A stretch of 64,000 nt of DNA from RZZS01 sp964498755 (GCA_964498755.1 CAZCIB010000008.1:1-64000); one strand, 5' to 3'; positions 52,681-61,199 are shown, counted from the stretch's first letter. Notes: generated by a model not told the origin, from the letters alone. Program-made: numbers and translations.

Positions 52681-52960
52681 CGACCGCCTCTCTCTCAACG
52701 CGCTTTTTTAAGAGCGGATGAATGTTCGTAACAAGATCAATCTCTTTGCCGAGATGGCCGGAAATCTCTTCCCGCACGTCGAAAAGGTCAAAATAGGTAA
52801 ACGGCCTCCTGTCGCCGAGTTTAACGAGTAAATCCACGTCACTGCCCTCATTCGCCTCATCGCGCGCGTACGAGCCAAATACCGCCATACGACGGATATT
52901 CATCTCGGCAAAGCGCGGCTTGAGTTCGCGTAATTTTTGTAAAATCTCGTCGCGGGTCAT
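52673..52960 (-). CDS. MntA-type nucleotidyltransferase antitoxin
   Basis: The product is a 95-residue minimal nucleotidyltransferase. The active site GSYARDEANEGSDVDLLV has the G-S-x(10)-D-x-D pattern with two catalytic acids. The family AMPylates the conserved tyrosine of the HEPN toxin and blocks it. It is upstream of the toxin gene, with overlapping ends, as in known HEPN/MNT modules. Confidence 0.9.
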   Translation of the reverse strand: MTRDEILQKLRELKPRFAEMNIRRMAVFGSYARDEANEGSDVDLLVKLGDRRPFTYFDLFDVREEISGHLGKEIDLVTNIHPLLKKRVEREAVDV

Positions 52961-53051
52961 GACTCATTATATATCACGGCTTTACGCAAGCCGCCACCTT
53001 GCCCGCAAAATCACTCATCCGGCCTGCAGCGAAAAGAGGAAATGGCAATAA

Positions 53052-53684
53052 TTAGTGAAGCTGGTACCGCTCCGGCTCAACAACATGAATCAGCCTTTGA
53101 TTAATGATTGTCGGCAGATCATCTATTTCTGCGGTTAACGCGTCCTTTCGCACAACAATCGATTCCCCCTTGTTCCTGAACCCTTCTATTACGCGTTCGT
53201 CTTCAATCTGGTACTTTGTTCTGCCATGTGAAGGCTGTACGCCATTCGCAATGACTTGCATTAAAACGCCTGCAATGCCCAGATCATAGGCCGGTTTGTT
53301 ATAAAGCGAATCCATCATAAGGCGTCTCGGCGTCTCATTCCTGCAATTTTGCAACAACTCGCCGTCCCCGGCTTTTACTCTCTCGATGTTACTTCTTAAC
53401 TGTTCTGATATTTCATCGCCAACGCTCTCCAGACGCTCCAGAGTTCTTACCATGAGCTTTTGAATAACAGCGTTTAACGTCTCGCTCTCGCCGTCCTCAA
53501 CTACTTGGCGGACCGCATCTATGCCCCCGTCTTGCTCCAGAATTTCAAGCTTGGATAAAAGCCATTGCAGATTGCAAAAAATGTCATACGGATCGGAAAC
53601 CTCCGCCTGAAAAATGCGCTGATAAGTAGCTCTGGCGTCATCCAAATAAAGGTCTGTGGCTGAAAAACTCTCTTTTACCGACAT
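53052..53684 (-). CDS. hypothetical protein (210 aa)
   Basis: This is a 210-residue soluble, mostly helical protein that I do not recognise. It has acidic helices in the middle (VVEDGESETLNAVIQKLMVR and GDEISEQLRSNIERV). A C-terminal strand-rich stretch (TKYQIEDERVIEGFR and PERYQLH) follows. There is no signal peptide or catalytic motif. It lies between the HEPN/MNT pair and pth on the same strand, but there is no evidence that it belongs to either. Confidence 0.6.
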   Translation of the reverse strand: MSVKESFSATDLYLDDARATYQRIFQAEVSDPYDIFCNLQWLLSKLEILEQDGGIDAVRQVVEDGESETLNAVIQKLMVRTLERLESVGDEISEQLRSNIERVKAGDGELLQNCRNETPRRLMMDSLYNKPAYDLGIAGVLMQVIANGVQPSHGRTKYQIEDERVIEGFRNKGESIVVRKDALTAEIDDLPTIINQRLIHVVEPERYQLH

Positions 53685-53753
53685 TCTCTGCTCAAGTCCT
53701 GTTACGCCGCCACAGTATATATGAAAACAGAATAGAGCAAGAGCTTTTTCCAG

Positions 53754-54353
53754 CTATTTCATTTTCGAAGCAAAGTCGCTCATCTGACCAGAGACAAGAA
53801 GCGGCGCGTTTTGAGATATACTCTCAAGCAAAGGCTCCAGCCACTTGATATCGCTTTTTGAAAAGTCGCCAAGGACGTAATTGTGTACCTTGTTTTTATC
53901 GCCGGGATGGCCGACGCCGATGCGTACGCGCCAGTAATTTTGCCCCCCTAAATGGGCGTCAATGGATTTAAGGCCGTTATGCCCTGCCGCGCCGCCGCCC
54001 TGTTTTACTTTGAGCTTGCCGGGATCAAGGTCAATCTCGTCGTGAAAAACGGCAATGCGCTCCGGCGGAATTTTGTAGAATTTCGCAGCCGCCGCAACGC
54101 TCTGCCCGGAATTGTTCATGTAGGTCATGGGTTTGAGGAGCAGGACCTTCGCGCCCTCAATGGAGCCTTGCGAAATCACGCCCTGGAATTTGGATTTATA
54201 CGGCGGGAAGCCGTGATCCGCGCCTATCTCGTCCACCGCCATGAACCCGACATTGTGGCGGTTTTTCTCGTACTTGTCGCCCGGATTGCCAAGCCCGGCG
54301 ATAAGCCACATGTCCGTGGGCGTTTTATGCTTGAAGAGGTTGAGCATTTCCAT
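53754..54353 (-). CDS. pth: peptidyl-tRNA hydrolase
   Basis: Pth releases peptides from peptidyl-tRNAs that drop off the ribosome. The 199-residue product has MWLIAGLGNPGDKYEKNRHNVGFM with the catalytic histidine, LKPMTYMNNSGQSV, FHDEIDLDPGKLKVKQGGG and GHNGLKSIDAHLGGQNYWRVRIG. Bases at 54367-54479, just upstream, hold a palindrome. The start is uncertain, because ATG at 54353 and 54347 are both possible and no ribosome site is clear. Confidence 0.94.
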   Translation of the reverse strand: MEMLNLFKHKTPTDMWLIAGLGNPGDKYEKNRHNVGFMAVDEIGADHGFPPYKSKFQGVISQGSIEGAKVLLLKPMTYMNNSGQSVAAAAKFYKIPPERIAVFHDEIDLDPGKLKVKQGGGAAGHNGLKSIDAHLGGQNYWRVRIGVGHPGDKNKVHNYVLGDFSKSDIKWLEPLLESISQNAPLLVSGQMSDFASKMK

Positions 54354-54366
54354 GGCCCGTTCACGT

Positions 54367-54479
54367 TGTCATCTCGACCGGAACTTTGCGCAGCAAAGTG
54401 AAGCGGAGAGATCTGAGCCTTCAGCCATTCTATAAAGATCTCTCCACTTCGCTCCTGCGTCGCTTCGGTCGAGATGACA
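54367..54479. repeat. GTCATCTCGACCG-type palindromic repeat
   Basis: The outer arms TGTCATCTCGACCG and CGGTCGAGATGACA are perfect reverse complements. Inner parts CGGAGAGATCT and AGATCTCTCC also pair. The arms enclose a CTTTGCGCAGCAAAG palindrome and a variable part. Repeats with this core are known from many environmental genomes, including Bacteroidetes. It fills the space between pth and the broken GNAT gene. Confidence 0.85.
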
Positions 54480-54483
54480 GGCT

Positions 54484-54957
54484 CTATACATTAAAACTGT
54501 CCGCATCATACCTTAAAATCTTTGTCATGAAATAACCGCCATCCGTATCCTGCGTGCCTTTTTCGTATCCGGCCTTTTCATACAGACGGGTTTTGTCCGG
54601 ATACGTGGCAAGAATTACGGAAACGTCTCTTCAGGCATTGGTCAGAATTGCGGATTCGCATTCCCGCAATAGTGCGGCTCCAAGACCTTGTCCCTGGTAC
54701 TCTCTGCCCACGGCAACCCAGCTTACGCCCCAAGTTGCCACCGTAAAAAGCTCTTCCGTGTAAGAAGCTGCTCCCATTATTCTCTCTCTGCCGTCCACGG
54801 CAACAAGAAAAACCGGTTTACGAAAATAGCTTGAGAACATGCAGTCTATATAATTTCGCGCAAGCTGGCATTCACTCTCGCCAAAAACAAGAGTTAAAAA
54901 CTCCTCAAGGGCCTTGCTTTCGCTCTGTTGCAATTCACGGATTGTGTAAGCGGTCAT
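54484..54957 (-). pseudogene. GNAT acetyltransferase split by an in-frame TGA
   Basis: From ATG at 54957 the frame encodes a GNAT N-terminal part with FLVAVDGRERIMGAASYTEEL, WVAVGREYQGQGLGAALLREC (acetyl-CoA loop) and stops at TGA (codon 109, 54631-54633). The same frame continues after it with RDVSVILATYPDKTRLYEKA and GYEKGTQDTDGGYFMTKIL, the normal GNAT C-terminus, to TAG at 54484-54486. UGA is stop here (intact RF2), so this is a nonsense-broken gene or an assembly error. Confidence 0.8.
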
Positions 54958-54975
54958 GATCGTTCCGGATTTTTT

Positions 54976-55010
54976 AACGCAAAGAACGCAAATGGTGAAA
55001 AGCGCCATTT
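54976..55010. repeat. single-arm relic of a 9-bp word element
   Basis: AACGCAAAG AACGCAAAT shows a 9-bp period like the 9-bp hairpins in the window, but no opposite arm is present. A local hairpin AAATGG/CCATTT follows. It lies directly before the GNAT gene start and may be a decayed copy, cut by the palindromic repeat at 55016. Confidence 0.45.
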
Positions 55011-55015
55011 GAAAA

Positions 55016-55102
55016 CGTCATTGCGAGGAGGCCTTCAGGCCGACGCGGCAATCCATAACTCACTATGGATTGCTGCGTTCACGTTGTTCTCTCGCAATGA
55101 CG
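55016..55102. repeat. CGTCATTGCGAG-type palindromic repeat, complete
   Basis: The outer arms CGTCATTGCGAG and CTCGCAATGACG are perfect. The inner arms GCGGCAATCCATA and TATGGATTGCTGCG pair around a short loop. A GGCCTTCAGGCC palindrome lies within the left arm. It separates rplY from the GNAT remnant. Confidence 0.88.
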
Positions 55103-55118
55103 GAGATACGGTCGAATA

Positions 55119-55799
55119 TTACGCGTCTCCGCCTTCGGAAGACTCTTCACCGCCCTCGGACTCTTCTCCCTCGGCCGCTTCTTCGCCCTCTTCGCCTTCA
55201 GCTTCTTCGCCTTCTTCCTCTTCCTCGACGATCTTGCGCGGCGCGACGACGGTCGCAATCGTAAAGTCACGGTCCTGAATGGTGAATTCCGCGCCTTCCG
55301 GCAAGGTTACTGTGCTGCTCTTGATCGCGTCGCCCTGCTCATAGCCGGTCAGGTCAACCTCGATGGATTCGGGAATGGCGGTCGCCTTGCAGTAAATCTC
55401 GACTTCATAACGCACGACGTTCAGACTGCCGCCCGCTTCAATGCCGGGGCACGCCTCCTCGTTAAGAAAATTCACAGGAACCTTGACCTGGATTTTCGTT
55501 TTCGGCGTCACGCGCAGAAAATCGATATGCAGGACAAACCAGTTTACCGGGTCGAGCTGAATATCGCGCGCCAGGCACAAATGCTTCTCGTCGTTCACGG
55601 TAATCTCGGCCAGGCTCGTGAACATGTGGCCCTTGTTGTATTCGACGTTCATGTCCTTGGCCGGAAGCGTGATCGTCACCGGGGGTTTGTTATCGCCGTA
55701 AATCACGGCGGGGATTTTGTTTTCTCGGCGGAGCGCGCGGGAGACCCCCTTACCAGCCTTGTCGCGCGCTTCGGCCGCTATCTGCAGTTTTTTCGCCAT
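55119..55799 (-). CDS. rplY: 50S ribosomal protein L25 (CTC/TL5 type)
   Basis: The product is a 226-residue L25-CTC protein that binds 5S rRNA. It has the N-terminal domain (KGVSRALRRENKIPAVIYG) and the beta C-domain (HIDFLRVTPKTKIQVKVPVNF). The long acidic, glutamate-rich tail (about residues 190-226) is typical of alphaproteobacterial L25. It sits with pth and ychF. Confidence 0.95.
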   Translation of the reverse strand: MAKKLQIAAEARDKAGKGVSRALRRENKIPAVIYGDNKPPVTITLPAKDMNVEYNKGHMFTSLAEITVNDEKHLCLARDIQLDPVNWFVLHIDFLRVTPKTKIQVKVPVNFLNEEACPGIEAGGSLNVVRYEVEIYCKATAIPESIEVDLTGYEQGDAIKSSTVTLPEGAEFTIQDRDFTIATVVAPRKIVEEEEEGEEAEGEEGEEAAEGEESEGGEESSEGGDA

Positions 55800-55909
55800 A
55801 GCGTTTTTCCTTTACGTTTCAAAAAGTTTCGCCGGCCTTCAGGGGCGCCAGCCTTCAGGACGTGAGGTTTACACAGCTTTTTGGAAAAAGGCAAGGTCTT
55901 CCTGAAAAA

Positions 55910-55987
55910 GAAGCGAGAAACGAGTTACGAGAAGCGAGATGTTTTTAAATCGCCTTTCTCGCTTCTCGTTTCTTGTAACTCGCTTCT
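55910..55987. repeat. word-repeat hairpin, 7-bp period (AGCGAGA type)
   Basis: The left arm reads AGCGAGA, AACGAGT, TACGAGA, AGCGAGA. The right arm on the minus strand reads AGCGAGT, TACAAGA, AACGAGA, AGCGAGA. 25 of 30 arm positions match, and the differences sit at word boundaries. It begins 2-3 bp after the prs stop codon. The words almost equal those of the element at 32546. Confidence 0.92.
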
Positions 55988-55989
55988 AT

Positions 55990-56922
55990 CTACTTAAACA
56001 ACTCCGAGATCGAACGCTCTTCACTGATGCGCTTGACGGCCTCGCCCATAAGCGGCGCGACGGTGAGTTGCTCGATATTGTGAGCGACGCGCACGGCTTC
56101 GGTCGCCGGGATGCTGTCGCTGATCACGAGCTTTTCGAGCGGCGAAGAGGTAATCCGCGCCACGGCGCCGCCCGAGAGGACGCCGTGCACGACGTAGGCG
56201 TGAACGGACTTGGCTCCCTTATCTTTCAGCGCCTGCGCGGCGTTGCAGAGCGTTCCGCCGGAATCAACAATATCATCGACCAGCAGGCACACCTTGCCGT
56301 CAACGTTTCCGATGACATTCATGACTTCCGAGACGCCCGCTTTCTCGCGGCGCTTGTCAATGATGGCGAGATCGGCGTTAATGCGCTTGCCAAGCGCGCG
56401 GGCGCGCACCACCCCGCCCACGTCCGGCGAGACGACGCAGAGATCCTCGCCGCTGAATTTCTTTTCGATGTCGGGAACAAATACGGGCGAGACGATCAGG
56501 TTATCCGTCGGGATATCAAAGAACCCCTGTATCTGCCCGGCGTGCAGCTCCAGCGTTAAAACGCGGTTCGCGCCCGCCGCCGTCACGAGATTGGCGACAA
56601 GCTTTGCGGAAATCGGCGTGCGCGAGCCCGTCTTGCGGTCCTGACGCGCATAGCCAAAGTACGGGATCACAGCCGTGATCCGCCGCGCCGAGCCGCGCTT
56701 GAGCGCGTCAATCGCAATCAAAAGCTCCATGAGGTTGTCGTTCGCCGGGTAAGACGTCGACTGTATAAAGAACACGTCCTCGCCGCGCACGTTCTCCAGA
56801 ATTTCGACGAACACCTCCATATCCGAAAAACGGCGGATCGAGGCTTGAGTCAACGGGACGTTTAAATAGGCGGAGATGGCTTCGGAGAGAGCGCGGTTTG
56901 AGTTTCCGGCGATCAGTTTCAT
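55990..56922 (-). CDS. prs: ribose-phosphate pyrophosphokinase
   Basis: Prs makes PRPP for nucleotide, histidine and NAD synthesis. The 310-residue product has IAGNSNRALSEAISAYL, FIQSTSYPANDNLMELLI, YFGYARQDRK, GFFDIPTDNL and the PRPP-binding VCLLVDDIVDSGGT. Length is normal. It lies upstream of rplY, the usual alphaproteobacterial order prs-rplY-pth-ychF. Confidence 0.96.
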   Translation of the reverse strand: MKLIAGNSNRALSEAISAYLNVPLTQASIRRFSDMEVFVEILENVRGEDVFFIQSTSYPANDNLMELLIAIDALKRGSARRITAVIPYFGYARQDRKTGSRTPISAKLVANLVTAAGANRVLTLELHAGQIQGFFDIPTDNLIVSPVFVPDIEKKFSGEDLCVVSPDVGGVVRARALGKRINADLAIIDKRREKAGVSEVMNVIGNVDGKVCLLVDDIVDSGGTLCNAAQALKDKGAKSVHAYVVHGVLSGGAVARITSSPLEKLVISDSIPATEAVRVAHNIEQLTVAPLMGEAVKRISEERSISELFK

Positions 56923-57075
56923 GGCTTTTCAGGCTCTGCAACGTTATGGCATTTTTTTCGGCTGAAACTTATTTAATCTTTTTAGCGGCAAAATTGCAAA
57001 GGGTTTTATCAAAGCATATCAACAAGCCTTTGAGCAAACTGGCCTTTGTTAACATATTCGAGCTACAATATAGAT

Positions 57076-58248
57076 ATGACGAGTTTATCTGAACGCTTTA
57101 AAGAGAACGCCGCCATTTCGCATATTGTTGATGCGCGGAAAGCCGCAGCTATCGCCAGCGCTGGTTTCGAAAGCCTGATTGCAAAGCAGGTAATTTGGGG
57201 CAAACCCGTTGCAACGGTAACGAGGTCACAGATAGATCAGTGGGCGGACAGATTTGAGGATAGCTGGAAAAGCATAGGCGATCAGCTGGAAGCTGAGGGC
57301 CATAATCATACAACCCTTAAAGATCAGTATCTGCATAATCGTATAGAAGACCGCATGTCGCATTTTGCGCAAACCCGAGAACTCTGGCCACATCAAATTA
57401 ATGAAGTAACCAACGAAATCATGGAACGCTACAATAACCCCGCCACCATCGATAATTTCTTCGCCTATAGCTGGACAGGAAGAGACGCGCAGGTTGTTTT
57501 TCTCGATGGTCAGGATTTTACGCTTGAGACTCTTGGCGATGAATTCACTTATTTACCCGATGCGGCCAACCTTCCCGGAACGCCTGAGCAATGGGCATAT
57601 GCCATCGCTGAACACGAATACGGGCACGTTGCCGGCGGTGGCGAATATCAGGCCGATAAAATCATGGCGACAAAGTATGCGCAGCGCTTTGGCACGCAAG
57701 ACGGAGTACTGCATGCCTTTGCGGACATACGCGCAATTAATGCCGTCATACAGGCGGAGACCAACGCAAACGCAGTTTACGGATGGGGTACGGTCGAGGC
57801 CGTCGATCTAATAACAAGTCTTGAACAGGGTTTGATAGACGATATTTCGAATGAGCAAATTCTTGCAATGCATGATGATGATCAGGCCAAGGATTTTTAT
57901 GACGAAAATCTTTCCGCTTTTGTTATAAAGCTTAGAGCCGCAAACCCGGATGCTTGGCGCGATAAACTGACGAAAGAACTTGCGTCTACGGCAAATGACC
58001 TGCTGGAGCGAGGAGCTTTCGGGGAGGCCGGCGGCAGCGCATTGCCCGGCCGGGCAGTTGCGCAAAGATTTATAAGGGCTTACGAACGGCTTACGCATCC
58101 GGAACCAGAGGAAAGTTACAACATTCGCTATAAAGGCCTTGAGAAAGAAGAACCAGAAACAATTCATGAAAAGCCCGTCACAACAGTCGAGCCTGGCGGC
58201 GTAGGACTAACGCATGTCGCGCCACTGACATCAAATCTTTCGATGTAA
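57076..58248 (+). CDS. putative zinc metallopeptidase (HExxH type)
   Basis: The product is a 390-residue protein with no signal peptide. HEYGHVAGGGE at residues 180-190 gives HExxHxxGxxE, where the first two histidines and E181 are the zincin site. E190 stands where metzincins have a third histidine or aspartate, and YQAD follows. Around it are ELWPHQINEVTNEIMERYNN (helix) and DAQVVFLDGQ. The rest of the protein has no recognised family. I used the ATG at 57076; an upstream TTG-type frame adds ten residues. It is divergent from prs and convergent with pgeF. Substrate unknown. Confidence 0.7.
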   Translation: MTSLSERFKENAAISHIVDARKAAAIASAGFESLIAKQVIWGKPVATVTRSQIDQWADRFEDSWKSIGDQLEAEGHNHTTLKDQYLHNRIEDRMSHFAQTRELWPHQINEVTNEIMERYNNPATIDNFFAYSWTGRDAQVVFLDGQDFTLETLGDEFTYLPDAANLPGTPEQWAYAIAEHEYGHVAGGGEYQADKIMATKYAQRFGTQDGVLHAFADIRAINAVIQAETNANAVYGWGTVEAVDLITSLEQGLIDDISNEQILAMHDDDQAKDFYDENLSAFVIKLRAANPDAWRDKLTKELASTANDLLERGAFGEAGGSALPGRAVAQRFIRAYERLTHPEPEESYNIRYKGLEKEEPETIHEKPVTTVEPGGVGLTHVAPLTSNLSM

Positions 58249-58249
58249 A

Positions 58250-59068
58250 TCAAGCCTTCCAGACAATCACCGAAATCTGCCGACCGTAATCCGGCGCTTT
58301 TTCGTGCGTTGCGCGGCGGTAGCTGAAAAACTTTTGTTCTTCCGCATAGGTATCATGGCCGGAAATGGAAACGTTTCCGACCCCGGCTTTTGCGAGCCTT
58401 GCCGCGCAATAACCGGAAAGATCGAAGTAGTGAGCGCCGGCTTTGCCGCCCCTGAAAAAGCTTTCGTTTTCCGGATCGGCGCTTAAAAAATTCCGGTAAA
58501 AGCCCGCATCGACTTCATATGAGGCCAGCGCAATACAAGGCCCGATTGCGGCGCGGATGGTCTCGGCCCGGCAGCCAAGCCCGGTCATCGCCTGTGCCGT
58601 ATTTTCAAGAACCCCGCCAAACGCGCCGCGCCAGCCCGCATGCGCCGCGCCGATCAAAGGGCCGCCCGCGCTCTCCCCGTAAAACAGAACCGGCGCGCAG
58701 TCGGCGGTGAGGATCGAAAGCGCAATGCCGGGCTTACCGGTCACAAAAGCGTCGGCCTTTGGTCTTTGATCCGGCGGGAACGGCGCTTCGATTTCAAGAC
58801 ATTCCGCGCTGTGAATTTGATGAAGGCTCAGTAGGTTATCCGGCGCGACGCCGCACGTTTCCGCCACGCGCCGCCGGTTTTCGCGCACATGACCGGGATT
58901 ATCGCTTGAGCCCGAGCCGCAGTTAAGGCTTGCGTATAGCCCCTCGCTCGCGCCGCCCTTACGCGTGAAAAACCCGTGAAAGACAGTCCCTGCGCTTTCG
59001 GGCAGAAAGGTCTGGTTTTGTATGCAGGGAACAAGCAATTCAAAACCCCGCAGGCTTGACGTTTTCAT
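58250..59068 (-). CDS. pgeF: polyphenol oxidase/purine-nucleoside phosphorylase, YfiH/PgeF family
   Basis: The product is a 272-residue protein of the multicopper-oxidoreductase laccase-like family (PF02578). Motifs are HGFFTRKGGASEGLYASLNCG, LTADCAPVLFYGESAG and AHAGWRGAFGGVLENT. The metal-binding histidine and cysteine are conserved. Members have nucleoside phosphorylase or laccase-like activity and YfiH is linked to cell-wall quality control. It overlaps midA by 29 bp, in the usual lgt-midA-pgeF order. Confidence 0.92.
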   Translation of the reverse strand: MKTSSLRGFELLVPCIQNQTFLPESAGTVFHGFFTRKGGASEGLYASLNCGSGSSDNPGHVRENRRRVAETCGVAPDNLLSLHQIHSAECLEIEAPFPPDQRPKADAFVTGKPGIALSILTADCAPVLFYGESAGGPLIGAAHAGWRGAFGGVLENTAQAMTGLGCRAETIRAAIGPCIALASYEVDAGFYRNFLSADPENESFFRGGKAGAHYFDLSGYCAARLAKAGVGNVSISGHDTYAEEQKFFSYRRATHEKAPDYGRQISVIVWKA

Positions 59069-60116
59069 CCGGTACGATCGCCATGACCTTGAACAGCTCG
59101 CCCATGTTACGCTCGTCCGTCAGGCGCACAAGAGCGGTCAGTATATCATTGCGCTGGCTGTATTCCGCCTTTTCGAGGAGCGCATGCGCCCGCGCTTCTA
59201 TCCCCAGCCGCTTGAGAAATTCACCCTGAGTTACGGGGCCGCAGACATGTACGTTTTCAGCTTCCGCGATTTCCTGCAGCGCGGCGAAATCGACATGGGC
59301 GGTAAGATCGGCGCTTCCGACGTCCTCCAGCACGTCGCAATACGCATGCGCGCGCACAGCCTGGAGCGTTTCGCCGGGCAGGCGCCTTAAGTGCCCGTAA
59401 TCGATAAACAGCGCTGCGCCGCCGCAGTATTTAACTTTACGGCAGACCTGCCGGAAGAAATTCGTTCGGACCGGGCTGATTTCAACGATATCTCCCGGCG
59501 CGGCGTCATAGCGCGCGTCAAGCTCCTCTATATGCTGAGCCGCCGCTTCGGCGACGTCAAAAACAAACTCACCGTCTTTCAAGGCGACGACGCGTTCGGC
59601 CCACCCGCTCTCCCCCCTGACAAACTGCCGGACCGGAAGCGCGTCAAGAAATTCGTTCGCGAGCAGGATGAACGGCGCGCGGGATTCATATTTGCTAAGG
59701 CCGCTGATCCATTGCGGCAAATACTCTTTGAGCTTCTCCTTTTGCAGCGTTTTCAAGGCGGGGCTGATCTCTATCAGAAGAACGCGTAATGCGCGATGAA
59801 ACGCGTCCACGTTTTTCGTCGCCCGCAAAATATCGGCCATCATCGTTCCCTGCCCCGGCCCGCAATCAATCAAAGCCAGCGGCGCAGGCTTGTCCATTTG
59901 CATCCAGAGTTGCGCGGTCCATGCGCCGAGCATTTCCCCGAACATCTGGCTGATTTCCGGGGAGGTCGTGAAATCGCCGCCGCGCCCGATGGGATTTTGC
60001 CGCATGTAATAGCCATAGCGGGGATGCCCCAGAACAATGCTCATGAAAGCGCCGACATCCACCGGGCCACTATCAATAATATGACGCTTAAGAAAACCGC
60101 GCAGTTCAGCGCTCAT
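59040..60116 (-). CDS. SAM-dependent methyltransferase, MidA/NDUFAF7 family
   Basis: The product is a 358-residue protein arginine methyltransferase-like enzyme (PF02636). The mitochondrial homologue NDUFAF7 methylates a complex I subunit. Motifs are LALIDCGPGQGTMMADILRA (SAM-binding), FILLANEFLDALPVRQFV and AALFIDYGHL. It starts 4 bp inside the lgt end (ATGA-like overlap) and is followed by pgeF. Confidence 0.92.
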   Translation of the reverse strand: MSAELRGFLKRHIIDSGPVDVGAFMSIVLGHPRYGYYMRQNPIGRGGDFTTSPEISQMFGEMLGAWTAQLWMQMDKPAPLALIDCGPGQGTMMADILRATKNVDAFHRALRVLLIEISPALKTLQKEKLKEYLPQWISGLSKYESRAPFILLANEFLDALPVRQFVRGESGWAERVVALKDGEFVFDVAEAAAQHIEELDARYDAAPGDIVEISPVRTNFFRQVCRKVKYCGGAALFIDYGHLRRLPGETLQAVRAHAYCDVLEDVGSADLTAHVDFAALQEIAEAENVHVCGPVTQGEFLKRLGIEARAHALLEKAEYSQRNDILTALVRLTDERNMGELFKVMAIVPDENVKPAGF

Positions 60117-60943
60117 ACCGCGCTCTCCCCGGAGTTGCCGCCCTTGCTTTCTTTTGTTCTGCGCAAAGCGTATCCAATCAGGATAATCCCCCCGAGAGCC
60201 ATGGGAACGCTTAAGAGCTGCCCCATGGTAAACTGGCCGAAAAGCAGGCCGATATGGGCGTCGGGCTCGCGATACTGCTCCGCGAACATGCGCGCCAGCG
60301 CATAGCCTGTCAAAAACACGCCGGACAACAAGCCCGGTCTATCCCTGAAACGCGGCATGCGCGCCATGCCCCAGAGAATAACGAACAGTAAAAGCCCCTC
60401 CAGAGCAGCCTCGTAAAGCTGGCTGGGATGTCTGGGCAAGACGCCGCCGTGCGGAAACTCAACGCCCCACGGCGCTTTTGTCGTCCGCCCGAACAGCTCA
60501 CCATTAATGAAATTGGCTATACGGCCGAAAAAAAGGCCAATCGGCACCGCGCAGGCCACCATATCGGCAAGCCGGAGGGCCGAAATTTTCTGATAAACGG
60601 CAAAGGCCACCATCGCAACGATTGCGCCGAGAAGCCCCCCGTGAAACGCCATGCCCCCAAGCCAGATCTGCGGTATTTCAACAGGGTTGGCAAGGTAATG
60701 CGCAGGCTGGTAAAAAAGCACATAGCCCAGCCTGCCCCCCAGGATCACCCCTAAAATCACCCATGGCAAAAAATCATCGATGTCCGATTTGTGCGGACGC
60801 CGTTCCTTATCCAGCCCGGCAAGGTAAAGACAGTACTGCCAGCCGAGAAGAAACGCCGCAAGATAGGCAAGCGCATACCAGCGAATTTCCACCGGGCCAA
60901 GAGACAGGGCGACGGGATCAATGTCGGGAAATTCAAAGGCCAT
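60113..60943 (-). CDS. lgt: prolipoprotein diacylglyceryl transferase
   Basis: Lgt transfers diacylglycerol to the lipobox cysteine of prolipoproteins, in the inner membrane. The 276-residue product has about seven membrane helices and the signature GRIANFINGELFGRTT. YWP-like active-site region and the conserved HPSQLYEAALEGLLLF are present. The lgt start lies 2-4 bp from a 7-bp-period word element. Confidence 0.96.
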   Translation of the reverse strand: MAFEFPDIDPVALSLGPVEIRWYALAYLAAFLLGWQYCLYLAGLDKERRPHKSDIDDFLPWVILGVILGGRLGYVLFYQPAHYLANPVEIPQIWLGGMAFHGGLLGAIVAMVAFAVYQKISALRLADMVACAVPIGLFFGRIANFINGELFGRTTKAPWGVEFPHGGVLPRHPSQLYEAALEGLLLFVILWGMARMPRFRDRPGLLSGVFLTGYALARMFAEQYREPDAHIGLLFGQFTMGQLLSVPMALGGIILIGYALRRTKESKGGNSGESAV

Positions 60944-60944
60944 A

Positions 60945-60971
60945 GTTCAAGTTACGAGTTACGAGTAAGAA
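60945..60971. repeat. partial word-repeat element, 7-bp period (GTTACGA type)
   Basis: GTTACGA, GTTACGA and GTAAGAA words lie 2 bp before the lgt ATG. The expected opposite arm is reduced to TAACTCG at 61019-61025, where another palindrome (61024) begins. This looks like an element cut by a later insertion. Confidence 0.7.
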
Positions 60972-61023
60972 AATAATCACAGCCGGAATTGAAACGCACC
61001 ACGTCTTTCAAAAACCCCTAACT

Positions 61024-61113
61024 CGTCATGCCTGCGGACGCGGGCATCCGGACAAGTTCCCGCTTCCACGCTCTAGACAAGCTTGCCGGACCCCCGCCTT
61101 CGCGGGGGTGACG
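61024..61113. repeat. CGTCATGCCTGCGG-type palindromic repeat
   Basis: The outer arms CGTCATGCCTGCGGACGCGG and CCCCGCCTTCGCGGGGGTGACG pair imperfectly, and each arm is itself a small palindrome. CCGGA ends both inner sides. It begins inside the remaining right arm of the word element at 60945, so it appears to have inserted into it. Confidence 0.75.
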
Positions 61114-61199
61114 CTTGTGAGTTGCTTCTGTTTTATATCATTTTCGCGCATTTACAACGTTAAAACCTCCACGGTTAAATGCGTAATCCTAACAGCATG

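Noticed and set aside
54484..54957. TGA as a tryptophan or selenocysteine codon
   Set aside because: An intact RF2 gene and many genes ending in TGA speak against reassignment; no SECIS-like stem was seen after the TGA.
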